A stretch of DNA of 64,000 nucleotides from Solidesulfovibrio carbinolicus (GCF_004135975.1 NZ_CP026538.1:248001-312000), one strand, 5' to 3'. Counted from the stretch's first letter, positions 33,749 through 42,486 are shown. Made by a program: numbers and translations. The notes: generated by a model not told the origin, from the letters alone.

Positions 33749-34738
33749 CTAGAACGACCAGCCCAGGCGCAGGGACGCGCCGGGCGCGCCGCCCGTGTCG
33801 TAGCGCTTGAGCTGGGAACCGCTCTCCCGGTAAAACGTCATGGTCCCGGGCAGGGCGTAATGCGCGCCCAGGCTGGCCTTCAGGCCCGCCATGGGCGTGA
33901 GGTCCACGAAAAGCCCGGCCCGGGGAGCGAAAAACGCCGCCGTGCCCTGGGGCGCGGCCGGATTGTCGTCGGCCAGGTGGTAGTGGGCGCCGTCGAGTTC
34001 CCCGGTCAGGCGCAGGGTCCACCAGGAGCCGCCCCGCCAGCTCGCCTCGGTGCGCGGCAGGCCCAGGTTCACGATGATGCCGGTGTCGGCAGGGGCTTCG
34101 TAGCGCAGGGCAACTATGGGCACGGGCTGGACATCCACCGGCGTGAGCGACGCGCCGCCGCCCAGGGTCAGCAGCCAGCTTCGCCCCATGGGCACGACCA
34201 GACCGGCCATGGCCGTGCCGCCAAGCCCTCGTAGGTCGGGGGAGTCTTCGTAGCCGAGATCGCCCCGCAACCCCAGAAATCCCGACACGTCGGACCACAG
34301 GCCGCCCTGGACGGCCAGCCCGCCCTCGAAGCGGGAGAGGTTTTTAAACGGGGCGCGCCCGCCAAAGGGCAACCGCCCGGTCCGGGTGAAGTCGTACTGG
34401 CCGGTCTCGAAACCCATATCCAGGGCCAGAAGGTCGGTTTCGTAATAGGCTCGCGCCTCTTCCCGGGCCATGGAAAACCGCGCCTTGGACACGGTTTGCG
34501 GCGCGGTCCAGCCGCCGCCGGCCTCGATGCGAATCTTCCCTTGCTCGTTTTTGGCCGCGTTCATGTCTTCCAGATCGCGCGCAAGCCCCGTGCCGGCTTC
34601 GTCGGCGGCCCTGGCCTCGCCCAGAACGGCCAGCAGCAAGGCGGCCAAGAGCAGCCCCAGCCCCAACAACCACGGCCCAAATACCTGCCCGCGCTGCCCG
34701 GTCGGCGTCACGTTTTCCCGCGTCAGTTCGTCCGTCAT
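33749..34738 (-). CDS. Predicted outer-membrane beta-barrel protein
   Basis: 329 residues; ATG 34738 has AAGGAG upstream. A membrane-like N-terminus (LLGLGLLLAALLLAVLGEARA) is followed by a mature part with alternating aromatic/Gly strands, such as GFETGQYDFTRTGRLPFGGR, and ends in RLGWSF. A C-terminal Phe is typical of barrels recognised by BamA. No transport class is named. An operator matching that of the TetR gene lies 53 bp upstream, so this TetR protein is the probable repressor. Confidence 0.7.
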   Translation of the reverse strand: MTDELTRENVTPTGQRGQVFGPWLLGLGLLLAALLLAVLGEARAADEAGTGLARDLEDMNAAKNEQGKIRIEAGGGWTAPQTVSKARFSMAREEARAYYETDLLALDMGFETGQYDFTRTGRLPFGGRAPFKNLSRFEGGLAVQGGLWSDVSGFLGLRGDLGYEDSPDLRGLGGTAMAGLVVPMGRSWLLTLGGGASLTPVDVQPVPIVALRYEAPADTGIIVNLGLPRTEASWRGGSWWTLRLTGELDGAHYHLADDNPAAPQGTAAFFAPRAGLFVDLTPMAGLKASLGAHYALPGTMTFYRESGSQLKRYDTGGAPGASLRLGWSF

Positions 34739-34790
34739 GGCCCTTCTCCTTGCCGGCCGGATCCGGGCTGGCCGGGTCTGGCGCGGATTT

Positions 34791-34808
34791 TGTCACCTTG
34801 CGGTGACA
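34791..34808. promoter_or_regulatory. TetR-type operator upstream of the barrel gene
   Basis: Perfect palindrome TGTCACC-TTGC-GGTGACA. The nearly identical AGTCACC-GACA-AGTGACA lies before the TetR gene (35692-35709). Confidence 0.7.
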
Positions 34809-34993
34809 TTAATTCCCCCAAAAAGGGCGCAGGCTGCGCCCGCTGGCCGCTGCGGCGGCTTTGGCCGGCTGCGCCGGCCGCATTGCCGTAGGTGGCCTAA
34901 ACAACCGTCGTTTCCGTCAAGAACAGCGGCGCGCTATCTTCCCAACCGACCGACCAAAAGACTCACTCGCGTCGTCCCCTTGAACACATTTCC

Positions 34994-35040
34994 CATATGG
35001 GGGGTCCGGGGGCCTCAGGCCCCCGGCCGCCGGAGGCCTC
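34994..35040 (+). repeat. Class A hairpin repeat
   Basis: CATATGGGGGGTCC - GGGGGCCTCAGGCCCCC - GGCCGCCGGAGGC, identical in plan to the copy at 10689 including the CATATGG start, with C-G flank pair. Confidence 0.75.
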
Positions 35041-35044
35041 CCCT

Positions 35045-35680
35045 TCATCCCAGCACGGCGAGCACCATGCGGTCGAGCATGGCTTCAACGCGTTCCCAGG
35101 TGGCGGGGTCGTCCAGGGGCAGACCGGCGAAGATCGGTTCGCGGTCTTGGCGCACGGCCAAGTGGTTGATGGCCGCGCCGATCAGCACGTGCAAGGCTGG
35201 CAGATCGATGTCCGGCCGCTGCACGCCCTCGCCGGCCAGGGCCAGGATGGCCGCGCCGGCTTCGGCCCGGGCCGTGTCCAGGGCGTCGGTGAGCTCGTTT
35301 CTCTCCAGAAACCGCCAGGCCAGGATTTCCCGGGTCAGCGGCCGGGAGCGCACGGCCCGCAGGTAGTTGCGCACGGCCAGGGACATTCGCTGGGCAAAGG
35401 GCAGGGCCAAAAAGGCCTGGCGGTCGCCGCCGCACAGCTCGTCGAGGTCGGGCCAGAAGCCGCCCTCCCGGGCAAAGGCCGCCACCAACCCGGGCAACCC
35501 GTCGAAGTAGCGGTAGATGAGCACCTTATCCACCCCGGCCTCCCGGGCCACGGTGTTGACGCCCACGGCCTGGAAGCCCTGCCGGGCCAGCACCCGGCCC
35601 ACGGCTTCGATGAGCCGGCGCTTGGTGGCTTCCCGGTCCTTGGCCGTGGCGGCGGAGGTTTTGCGGGCTGGAGCGTTCAT
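35045..35680 (-). CDS. TetR-family transcriptional regulator
   Basis: 211 residues from ATG 35680 (the fuller frame to 35716 would cover the operator). N-terminal HTH: LIEAVGRVLARQGFQAVGVN TVAREAGVDKVLIYRYFDGL. The ligand-binding region is typical in length. A palindrome 12 bp upstream matches the one before the barrel gene, so it probably represses itself and the barrel gene. Ligand unknown. Confidence 0.88.
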   Translation of the reverse strand: MNAPARKTSAATAKDREATKRRLIEAVGRVLARQGFQAVGVNTVAREAGVDKVLIYRYFDGLPGLVAAFAREGGFWPDLDELCGGDRQAFLALPFAQRMSLAVRNYLRAVRSRPLTREILAWRFLERNELTDALDTARAEAGAAILALAGEGVQRPDIDLPALHVLIGAAINHLAVRQDREPIFAGLPLDDPATWERVEAMLDRMVLAVLG

Positions 35681-35691
35681 GGCTGCTTGAT

Positions 35692-35709
35692 AGTCACCGA
35701 CAAGTGACA
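35692..35709. promoter_or_regulatory. TetR-type operator, autoregulatory site
   Basis: AGTCACC-GACA-AGTGACA, 12 bp upstream of the TetR start. One arm position differs from a perfect palindrome; it pairs with the site at 34791. Confidence 0.7.
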
Positions 35710-35840
35710 TTGTCAACGGGTTTCTGCCTCACGGGCAAGACGGTTTCGGGACGACCGCGAGCCGTCGGTGGTCGGAGCATGGGGAAGGGCACTGTTTGCG
35801 CGGTTTCCAGGCGGCAAGGCATCTTCCAGCCTCCAGTAGC

Positions 35841-36626
35841 CTACTTTACCAGCCGCCGCCGCATGCCGGCCAGGGACAGGGGAATGAAGATGGCGGCGCA
35901 GGCGGCCAGGGCCAGCAGGTGCCAGAGGGAAGAGGCGTCGAGCAGCCCCAGGCAGGCCGAACGGGTGAGTTCGGCCAGATAGTAGAGCGGCAGGCCCTGG
36001 GCCAGGCCCGAAGCCCAGGCCGGCAGGCCGGTCAAGGGGAAAAACGTGCCGGAAAACAGGAACATGGGCGTGATGACCAGGAAGATCGGCAGGTTGAACA
36101 TGTCGATGGACGAGGTGACGCTGGTGGTGGCCATGCCCATGGCTCCGAAGGCCAGCCCGCCGAGGAAGGCGATGGGCAGGATGGCCAGGGCGTGCAGGCT
36201 TGGGACGTAGCCGAGAAGCGCGATGACCACGAGCATGAGCACGGCGGCGATGACTGCCCGGGTCGCGCCCCAGACGATCTCGGCGATGATGATTTCTTCG
36301 ACGGTCAGCGGCGTGGCCAGCAGGGCGTCGTAGGTTTTCTGGTAGAACATGCGCACGAACGAGGCGTAGGAGGTCTCCAGAAAGGCCTGCCACATGACGG
36401 TGGCCGCCAGCATGGAGGGGGCGAAGAACTCGGTGTAGGACAGGGTCTGTCCGTTCCAGTGGACCTCTCGCACCAGCCCGGAAAACCCCAGGCCGAAGGC
36501 CAGCAGGTAAAAGACCGGCTCCAGCATGGGCGGCAGGAAGTTGACCGTCCAGATGCGGCGGTAGACCAGCAGGTTGCGCCGCCACACGGTCCAAAAAAGC
36601 CAGGTAAAGCGGGGATCGGCGTTCAT
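35841..36626 (-). CDS. ABC-2-type permease, NodJ-like
   Basis: 261 residues from ATG 36626, whose ATG overlaps the ATPase gene stop (ATGA). Six membrane segments and the ABC-2 pattern (LEPVFYLLAFGLGFSGLVRE; FSGTFFPLTGLPAWASGLAQ) of polysaccharide or lipo-oligosaccharide exporters. With the ATPase it forms a NodIJ-like exporter. The cargo is not evident. Confidence 0.87.
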   Translation of the reverse strand: MNADPRFTWLFWTVWRRNLLVYRRIWTVNFLPPMLEPVFYLLAFGLGFSGLVREVHWNGQTLSYTEFFAPSMLAATVMWQAFLETSYASFVRMFYQKTYDALLATPLTVEEIIIAEIVWGATRAVIAAVLMLVVIALLGYVPSLHALAILPIAFLGGLAFGAMGMATTSVTSSIDMFNLPIFLVITPMFLFSGTFFPLTGLPAWASGLAQGLPLYYLAELTRSACLGLLDASSLWHLLALAACAAIFIPLSLAGMRRRLVK

Positions 36627-37546
36627 TCGCGAAGCTCCCGGCCGGTTGCGCGCAGGAAAACGTCTTCCAGGGTGGCCGGCCGCAGAAAGCCCGACTCGGC
36701 GCAAAAGCGCTCGCGAAGGGCCAAAAGCGCCGCCTTGTCGTCGCCGTAGACAATGAGCCGGCGGCCCGAGCGGTCAAAGCGCGCCCCGGCGGCGGCGAGA
36801 TGGTCGGCCATGGCCGGTTCCGGGGATTCCACTTCCAGGGCGTGGCGTCCGGCATGGGCGGCCACCAGCCCGGTCGGGTCGCCTTCGGTGACCACCCGGC
36901 CGTGATCGATGATGCACAGCCGGTCGCAAAACCGCTCGGCCTCTTCCATGGCGTGGGTGGTGAGCAGGATCGTCATGCCCTGGCGCTTGAGGTCCAGCAG
37001 CCGGTCCCAGAGGGTGTTGCGCGACTGTGGATCAAGGCCGGTGGTGGGTTCGTCGAGGATGAGCAGTTCCGGCCGGTTGACGATGGCCCGGGCGAGCATG
37101 AGCCGGCGGGCCATGCCGCCGGAGAGTTCCTCGTACTGGAAGCGTTTTTTGCCTTCCAGGGCGAAAAAGGCCAGCAGTTCCTCGGCCCGGGCCTTGGCCT
37201 CGGCCCGGGGGATGCCGAAATAGCCGGCAAAGACGAGGAGGTTTTCGAGCACGCTCAAATCCGGGTCCAGGGTGTTGCCCTGCTGGCAGACGCCCAGGCG
37301 GGATTTGATGCGGCGAAAGGCCGTGGCGATGTCCTGGCCGAACAGCCGGATCTCGCCGGAGGACCGGGGCGAGAAACCGTAGATCATGCGGATGGTGGTG
37401 GTCTTGCCTGCGCCGTTGGGGCCTAAAAGTCCGAAGCATTCGCCCCGGGACACGGCAAAGCTCACCCCGCGCACGGCCTCGAAGTCGCCGTAGGCTTTGC
37501 GCACGTCGGTCAGTTCCAGAACCGGTTCAGCGGATGGCGTCTGCAT
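36623..37546 (-). CDS. ABC transporter ATP-binding protein, NodI/CcmA-like
   Basis: 307 residues. Walker A GPNGAGKTT, signature LSGGMARRLMLARAIV, Walker B LLILDEPTTGLDP and H-loop TTHAMEE are all intact, so it should hydrolyse ATP. The ~90-residue C-terminal extension is of the type seen in ABC-2 ATPases. First gene of the two-gene exporter unit. Confidence 0.92.
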   Translation of the reverse strand: MQTPSAEPVLELTDVRKAYGDFEAVRGVSFAVSRGECFGLLGPNGAGKTTTIRMIYGFSPRSSGEIRLFGQDIATAFRRIKSRLGVCQQGNTLDPDLSVLENLLVFAGYFGIPRAEAKARAEELLAFFALEGKKRFQYEELSGGMARRLMLARAIVNRPELLILDEPTTGLDPQSRNTLWDRLLDLKRQGMTILLTTHAMEEAERFCDRLCIIDHGRVVTEGDPTGLVAAHAGRHALEVESPEPAMADHLAAAGARFDRSGRRLIVYGDDKAALLALRERFCAESGFLRPATLEDVFLRATGRELRE

Positions 37547-37638
37547 GGCGGCATGGTACCCCAGGTCGGAGGTTCACGCCAGTGCTCCATGACGCTTTGC
37601 CATGTCCCGGCAGGGCGTTGGGGGCGTTTGCACCCTGG

Positions 37639-38328
37639 TCAGTCCTTGGCCGTTACGTCCTTGTCCAGGCGCAGGGAGCGGCGGAAGCGCTTGTCCAGGG
37701 TCTCCTCGAAGAAGTCCTGGAGCACCCGGCGGTATTTTTTCAGGTAATACTGGCGGTCCAGGAACTTGTGCTTGTCGCGCCATTTGATGAGGGTGGAAGG
37801 GTTGAAGTAGGCCACGGCGTTTTTGGGGGTAAGGACAAAGGGCGGCAGGCCCTCTTGCACGAGGATGTAGCTGGCAACCAAGGCGCCGGTGCGGTGGTTG
37901 CCTTCCAAAAACAGCTGGGGCTGGCTGACCGAGAGCACGTAAACCCCGGCTGCCCGGCGCGGGGCGGCCTTGTGGCGCTTGGCCTCGCAATAATCGGCGA
38001 TGGCCCCGATGCCGTTGGCGAAGCGACGGCGCGTTTCCAGCAGATGGGAGCCGTATTCCAGGCGCAGGCTGTCGTTTACGCCGCACAGCACGATGTGGTT
38101 GAGCTCCAGGATATGGTCGAGGCCCGAGGGCGAGAAGACTTCCACCCCGTCTTCCAACAGCTGGTCCACGTAGGCGTAGCCTTCGAGCAGATTGGCGATG
38201 ATCTGGTCGGTAAGCGGCTCGCGGCGCATGAGGAGCTTTTCGCTGATGCGGTCGAAATTGGCCTGCACCTCGCGCAGCGAGGCTTCGATGCGGTCGAGAT
38301 TGAGGCGGTATTGCTTGTGGCTGCTCAT
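37639..38328 (-). CDS. Fic-domain-like protein lacking the catalytic histidine
   Basis: 229 residues; ATG 38328 follows AAGGA. The Fic motif region reads QLFLEGNHRTGA (residues 138-149). Compared with HPFxxGNGRxxR it has Gln for the catalytic His, His for the second Gly, and Ala for the last Arg; the E-G-N and R are kept. No inhibitory [ST]xxxE motif is obvious. It is likely catalytically altered (another transfer chemistry) or inactive. Lone gene, unlike the intact Fic protein at 20.6 kb. Confidence 0.75.
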   Translation of the reverse strand: MSSHKQYRLNLDRIEASLREVQANFDRISEKLLMRREPLTDQIIANLLEGYAYVDQLLEDGVEVFSPSGLDHILELNHIVLCGVNDSLRLEYGSHLLETRRRFANGIGAIADYCEAKRHKAAPRRAAGVYVLSVSQPQLFLEGNHRTGALVASYILVQEGLPPFVLTPKNAVAYFNPSTLIKWRDKHKFLDRQYYLKKYRRVLQDFFEETLDKRFRRSLRLDKDVTAKD

Positions 38329-38405
38329 GGCGGTCCTTGTGGGGCGGGAGGCGCACGCCCGGGGTTTTCGGGTGTGCCGTATGACCGCGTCCTTTGTCTA
38401 CCACC

Positions 38406-38440
38406 AACAAAAAAGCCGCCCCGGCGAACCGGAGCGGCTT
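38406..38440 (-). terminator. Intrinsic terminator after the DEAD-box helicase
   Basis: On the minus strand AAGCCGCTCCGG - TTCG - CCGGGGCGGCTT (one mismatch) followed by T6. It begins 22 bp after the helicase stop. Confidence 0.8.
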
Positions 38441-38462
38441 GTCAATGCGTGTTTATGCGGCC

Positions 38463-39953
38463 CTAGGCGGCGGAAGCGCCGTCGTTGTAGGCGCGGCGGG
38501 GGCGCTGGTTGCCCGAGCGGTTGTCGGCGCCGCCAAGGCCGAAGGTGGAGCGGCGCTCGTCGGAGGGCTGGCGCTCGGTGCGCGGGCGGTCGGACCGGGG
38601 ACGGTCGGCCGCCGGGCGGTCGCTGCGCGGCCGGTCGGAGCGGGGACGGTCGTCGCGGGCGCTGTCGGCGCGCGCGCCTTCGGGCCGGGGGCCGCGGGGA
38701 CGGTCGCCGTAGGGGCGGTCGCCCTGGCGCTGACGGTCACCGTAGCCGCCCTGGCGGGGCGCGCCGTAGCCCTGGCGGGGCCGGGCAGCATTGCGCGGGG
38801 CCGGAGCGGAGCGGCGGAATTCGCCGGGCTCGGGCTCGAAGCCTTCGACGTTGCGGCGGGGCAGGGGCTTTTTCATGTGGGACTCGATGGCCCGGACCAT
38901 GCCCATGTCTTCGCCGGTGACGAAGGTGTGGGCCTGGCCGTCGCGTTCGGCCCGGCCGGTGCGGCCGATGCGGTGGGTGTAGGCCTCGGCGGTGTCCGGG
39001 ATGTCGAAGTTGACCACGTGGGCGACCTGGGAGACGTCGATGCCCCGGGCGGCGATGTCCGTGGCCACCAGCACCTGGAAGGAGCCGCGGCGGAAGCCGT
39101 CCATGGCGATCTGGCGCTGGCGCTGGGACAGGTTGCCCTGCAGGCAGGTGGCCTTGTGGCCGGAGCGGCACAGCTGCAGGGCCAGATTCTTGGCCCGGTG
39201 CTTGGTGCGGGTGAAAACGATCACCGATTCCTTGCCGGCTTCGCCGAGCAGGTGCAGCAGCAGGGGGGCCTTCTGGTTATGGGAGACCGGGTAGATGGCG
39301 TGCTCCACGGTGGACAGCGGGGCCAGATGGCCGATGCGCACGGTGACCGGGTCGGTGAGCGTCTCGCCGGCCAGACCGGAGATGGCCGGGGGCATGGTGG
39401 CCGAGAACAGCAGCGTCTGGCGCTTGGCCGGCAGGGCGGCCAGGATGCGCTTGATGTCCGGCAAAAAGCCCATGTCGAACATGTGGTCGGCTTCGTCGAG
39501 GACCAGCGTCTCCAGGCCGTCGAAACGGACGTTACCCTGGTTCAAATGATCCAGCAGCCGGCCCGGGCAGGCCACGATGACGTCCACGCCCTGGCGCAGG
39601 GCGCGCACTTGGGGGAACATGCCCACGCCGCCGTAGATGACCGTGGCGCGCAGGCGGGTGCCGCGCATGAAGTCCAGGGTGGAGCGGAAAATCTGTTCGG
39701 CCAGCTCGCGGGTGGGGGCCAGGATGAGCGTACGGGGCGACCGGGTGCGGGCCGGGTTGGTGATGAGGCGATGCAGGATCGGCAACAGGAAGGCGGCGGT
39801 CTTGCCGGTGCCGGTCTGGGCCAGGCCCATGAGGTCGCGGCCTTCCATGACATGGGGCACGGCCTCGGCCTGGATGGGCGTGGGGGTTTCGTATCCGGCG
39901 CGCTTGATGTTGGCGATCAGGGAATCATGCAGGCAAAAAGAGTCGAAGCTCAA
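38463..39953 (-). CDS. DEAD-box RNA helicase
   Basis: 496 residues from TTG 39953. That start has AAAGGA 7 nt upstream, and the protein then begins (L)SFDSFCLHDSL, typical for this family. Motifs: Q (TPTPIQAEAVP), I (AQTGTGKTAA), II (VLDEADHM), III (SATMPP), VI (HRIGRTGR). The C-terminal ~125 residues are Arg/Gly/Asp-rich and disordered, typical of RhlE/CsdA-like RNA-binding tails. It probably unwinds rRNA or mRNA structure in cold or ribosome assembly. Confidence 0.93.
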   Translation of the reverse strand: MSFDSFCLHDSLIANIKRAGYETPTPIQAEAVPHVMEGRDLMGLAQTGTGKTAAFLLPILHRLITNPARTRSPRTLILAPTRELAEQIFRSTLDFMRGTRLRATVIYGGVGMFPQVRALRQGVDVIVACPGRLLDHLNQGNVRFDGLETLVLDEADHMFDMGFLPDIKRILAALPAKRQTLLFSATMPPAISGLAGETLTDPVTVRIGHLAPLSTVEHAIYPVSHNQKAPLLLHLLGEAGKESVIVFTRTKHRAKNLALQLCRSGHKATCLQGNLSQRQRQIAMDGFRRGSFQVLVATDIAARGIDVSQVAHVVNFDIPDTAEAYTHRIGRTGRAERDGQAHTFVTGEDMGMVRAIESHMKKPLPRRNVEGFEPEPGEFRRSAPAPRNAARPRQGYGAPRQGGYGDRQRQGDRPYGDRPRGPRPEGARADSARDDRPRSDRPRSDRPAADRPRSDRPRTERQPSDERRSTFGLGGADNRSGNQRPRRAYNDGASAA

Positions 39954-40274
39954 AAGGATATCCTTTGGCAGAAGTGAGTCCGCGCAACAAACGGTTTCGC
40001 GCGCGGGGGCGATCGGGCGATGCGAGAAACGGAAGCTGCGGGCCGCGTCAGGATCGGAAGATCGGGGCCTTTGGCCATCGGGGGGCGTTAAGCGTTCCGG
40101 GTGGGGGCGACGGGTTTGCAGCGAGACCGCGTCGCGGGAACGGAGCCCAGGGGCCGATGTCATGCCAAGACGTCAGAATACGGATTTGCGCGGGATTGTC
40201 AACTAGCCGAATCGGAAACCGCCTTGGTTTTTTTGCGGGAAGCAGGTAGGCCATCGGAAACCCGGGGGTTTTGG
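39954..40274. other. Gene-free 321-bp region upstream of helicase and EamA
   Basis: Divergent space between the helicase (minus) and the EamA exporter (plus). High GC with a short AT-rich part near 40180-40200. DeaD-type helicase mRNAs often have long leaders, but I cannot place a promoter or riboswitch here. No gene seen. Confidence 0.7.
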
Positions 40275-41150
40275 ATGCAGGATCAAAAAAGGGCCACCCG
40301 CTACGGCTTGGCCACCGTGGCCATGTGGTCCACCGTGGCCTCGGCCTTCAAGCTGTCGCTGGCACATCTCGCGCCGCTGCAGCTGCTTTTCCTGGCCAGC
40401 CTGGCCTCGTGCCTGACCCTGGCCGTGGCGCTGGCCGCCACCGGCGGCTGGTCGCGGCTGGCCGCCTTCACCCCGGCCCAGTGGCGGCGCTCGGCCTTTC
40501 TCGGCGCGCTCAATCCCTTTTGCTACTATGCGATTCTCTTCGCCGCCTACGACCTCTTGCCGGCCCAGGAGGCCCAGCCGCTCAACTACACCTGGGCCGT
40601 GACGCTCTCGCTTCTGGCCGTGCCCATGCTCGGCCAGAAGCTGCGCCGCCGCGATCTGCTCGCTATTTTGGTGAGCTATTCCGGCGTGGTGGTCATCTCC
40701 ACCCACGGCGACATCCTCGGGATGCGCTTCGCCAGCCCCCTGGGCGTGGGGCTGGCCCTGGCCTCGACGATCATCTGGGCGCTGTATTGGATCTGGGGAG
40801 CCAAGGACGACCGCGACCCCGTGGCCGGGCTTTTGGCCAATTTCCTGTGCGCCCTGCCGCTTTGCGGGCTGGCCATGGTCCTGGGGCCGGGCCTGCCGCC
40901 GGCCGACTGGCAAGGCTACGCCGGCGCGGCCTATGTGGGCGTGTTCGAGATGGGGCTGGCCTTCGTGACCTGGCTCACGGCGCTTAAATGCGCCGAGAAC
41001 GCCGCCAAGGTGGCGAACCTGATATTTCTGTCGCCGTTTCTGTCGCTGCTCTTGATCCACTTCTTCGTGGGCGAGGCGATTTTGCCGTCCACGGTGGTCG
41101 GGCTGGGGCTTATTTTGGCGGGGCTGGGGGTGCAGCGGGGGCGGGGGTGA
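40275..41150 (+). CDS. EamA/DMT-family exporter
   Basis: 291 residues from ATG 40275 with GGGGG upstream. About 10 membrane helices in two EamA halves (RYGLATVAMWSTVASAFKLS; VGLALASTIIWALYWIWGAK). Drug/metabolite transporters export amino acids or other metabolites. Lone gene. Confidence 0.85.
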   Translation: MQDQKRATRYGLATVAMWSTVASAFKLSLAHLAPLQLLFLASLASCLTLAVALAATGGWSRLAAFTPAQWRRSAFLGALNPFCYYAILFAAYDLLPAQEAQPLNYTWAVTLSLLAVPMLGQKLRRRDLLAILVSYSGVVVISTHGDILGMRFASPLGVGLALASTIIWALYWIWGAKDDRDPVAGLLANFLCALPLCGLAMVLGPGLPPADWQGYAGAAYVGVFEMGLAFVTWLTALKCAENAAKVANLIFLSPFLSLLLIHFFVGEAILPSTVVGLGLILAGLGVQRGRG

Positions 41151-41182
41151 GCCAGGATTGGAGCAACGGCCGAGGAACAAGA

Positions 41183-41206
41183 CCCCGGCGAGGGACCGGG
41201 GCCTTT
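41183..41206 (+). terminator. Probable terminator after EamA gene
   Basis: CCCCGG-cgaggga-CCGGGG followed by CCTTTG; the T tract is short, so moderate. Confidence 0.5.
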
Positions 41207-41211
41207 GTGAT

Positions 41212-41631
41212 TTACTTTGAGCAAGCAGCCTTGGTTATGCGGCTTTTACGGGCATGCACGGCTTGGGCCTTGGTCGGCGAGGTCTTCTTGGCCTTGGGTG
41301 GGTTCCCTACCTGGCTTTGCATGTATGCCGTGAGCAATTCGCCTATGAGCGTCTGGTAGCCTTTGCCGTGACTTCTGTACCAATTCAAGACTTCGGCATC
41401 GAGGCGAATGCTGATGGCCTGTTTGGGCTGTTTCTGCTTCATGAGCGCCGCAATATCATCGATGTTGGCAAACTTTGCTTTTGCAAAATCGAATTCCTCA
41501 GTGCCATCTTCCCGAGCCATGGCCTCAATTTCTGCATCGGTAAAACGGCTTGCCCGTTCCAAGTCGGACTTGACCGGCTCGCTGGCTAACGAGTCAAGGT
41601 CCTTGCTAACGATTTGCGCTTTCTTTTTCAT
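41212..41631 (-). CDS. brnA: BrnA-type antitoxin
   Basis: 139 residues. C-terminal ribbon-helix-helix ISIRLDAEVLNWYRSHGKGY QTLIGELL is the BrnA (DUF4415) signature. The N-terminal region with acidic residues binds the toxin. It overlaps brnT by 26 bp, toxin first, the usual brnTA order. Lys-rich C-terminal tail. It should bind the palindrome upstream of brnT as repressor. Confidence 0.9.
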   Translation of the reverse strand: MKKKAQIVSKDLDSLASEPVKSDLERASRFTDAEIEAMAREDGTEEFDFAKAKFANIDDIAALMKQKQPKQAISIRLDAEVLNWYRSHGKGYQTLIGELLTAYMQSQVGNPPKAKKTSPTKAQAVHARKSRITKAACSK

Positions 41632-41887
41632 AAGAGATCCTCTCCTTGCGATTGGCTGGGCGCATGGATATTATGCGTATAGCCTCGCCGCGCAGGCAGA
41701 AGGTGAAATGTACTAATTGTTTTTGCAGCATCCCCAGAGCGTTAAAGCGCGCTTCGGGGTAGGGACAGCGCGTATCCTGTTGCACAAGTAGCGTCTCGCC
41801 GTCCAATATGTGCCGTATGTCCTCGAAGTCCAACCCCCGCGTTTTCAACGTCGCGTCGCGCTTGTTGGGGTCGTACTCGATTTTCAT
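41606..41887 (-). CDS. brnT: BrnT-type toxin
   Basis: 93 residues. EYDPNKRDATLKTRGLDFED and the C-terminal IRIISMRPANRKERISYEK match BrnT, a RelE-like ribonuclease toxin with catalytic Arg/His-type residues near the C-terminus. Codon use is less GC-rich than neighbours, in line with a mobile TA module. Confidence 0.9.
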   Translation of the reverse strand: MKIEYDPNKRDATLKTRGLDFEDIRHILDGETLLVQQDTRCPYPEARFNALGMLQKQLVHFTFCLRGEAIRIISMRPANRKERISYEKESANR

Positions 41888-41892
41888 GTCTT

Positions 41893-41908
41893 ATTTGTAT
41901 ATACAAAT
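41893..41908. promoter_or_regulatory. Candidate BrnA operator
   Basis: Perfect 16-bp palindrome ATTTGTATATACAAAT, 6 bp upstream of brnT start, at promoter position for autoregulation. Confidence 0.7.
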
Positions 41909-42069
41909 TGGATATGCGTCAAGGGTGTTGAAAGACAAATCCTCGGAATCGTCCCGTTGAGCGTCGTTAATGTTGTCTTGGCTCCCGGGGCTGAGGCTGT
42001 TCTCAGGTAGGCCGCTTCGGCCATAGCCTCCTCGGGTCAAGGACCGGCCCATGGCTACGCCGGCTGCCC

Positions 42070-42390
42070 TTACTGCAAGACCACCCACCGATCGTCGATC
42101 TTTTTGAGGCGCAGGGTCGTCTGTCGTGCCCCGCCCACGGACAGCGGCCCCAGGGCGGCCGAGGACACGATGGTGACCGTGGCTTCGTAGACGCCATCGG
42201 CCTTGCGCTCTTTCTTGTCGACCACGAAACGCTCGATGGTCATGGTGTTGCTGAGCAGGCCGAGGATGTCGTTGCGCTGGATGGCGGAGCGGAAAGCCAG
42301 CTCCACCTCGGCGTCCGAAGGCCCGCCAAGGGAGCAGGCGGCCAAAAGCGCGAGACAGGACAGGGCGACGGCGGCGGCGAGGTGTTTCAT
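42070..42390 (-). CDS. Small lipoprotein
   Basis: 106 residues. Signal peptide with lipobox LLAAC (Cys ~19), mature part VELAFRSAIQRNDILGLLSN and TMTIERFVVD, which is short and unassigned. It lies between the two toxin-antitoxin modules and may be an older resident of the locus. Confidence 0.65.
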   Translation of the reverse strand: MKHLAAAVALSCLALLAACSLGGPSDAEVELAFRSAIQRNDILGLLSNTMTIERFVVDKKERKADGVYEATVTIVSSAALGPLSVGGARQTTLRLKKIDDRWVVLQ

Positions 42391-42435
42391 AAGTGCAGAA
42401 TTGCGCCGTGGTCCCCGCGAAAGTCAATGAGGGAG

Positions 42436-42464
42436 AAGCCGGGAGGGAAGTCCGCCCCCGGCTT
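42436..42464. terminator. Possible terminator hairpin after the GNAT toxin gene
   Basis: AAGCCGGG / CCCGGCTT, 23 bp after the GNAT stop on the minus strand; no clear T run on that strand. Confidence 0.35.
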
Positions 42465-42486
42465 GTTTCCGATGACAGCCCAAAAG

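Larger units (their letters stand above)
34739..35044. other. Gene-free 306-bp region with operator and hairpins
   Basis: Holds the operator for the barrel gene (34791-34808), the hairpins GGGCGCA-ggc-TGCGCCC (34825-34841) and GGCCGGC-tgc-GCCGGCC (34863-34879), and a class A repeat (34994-35040). No coding frame is convincing. Confidence 0.8.
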
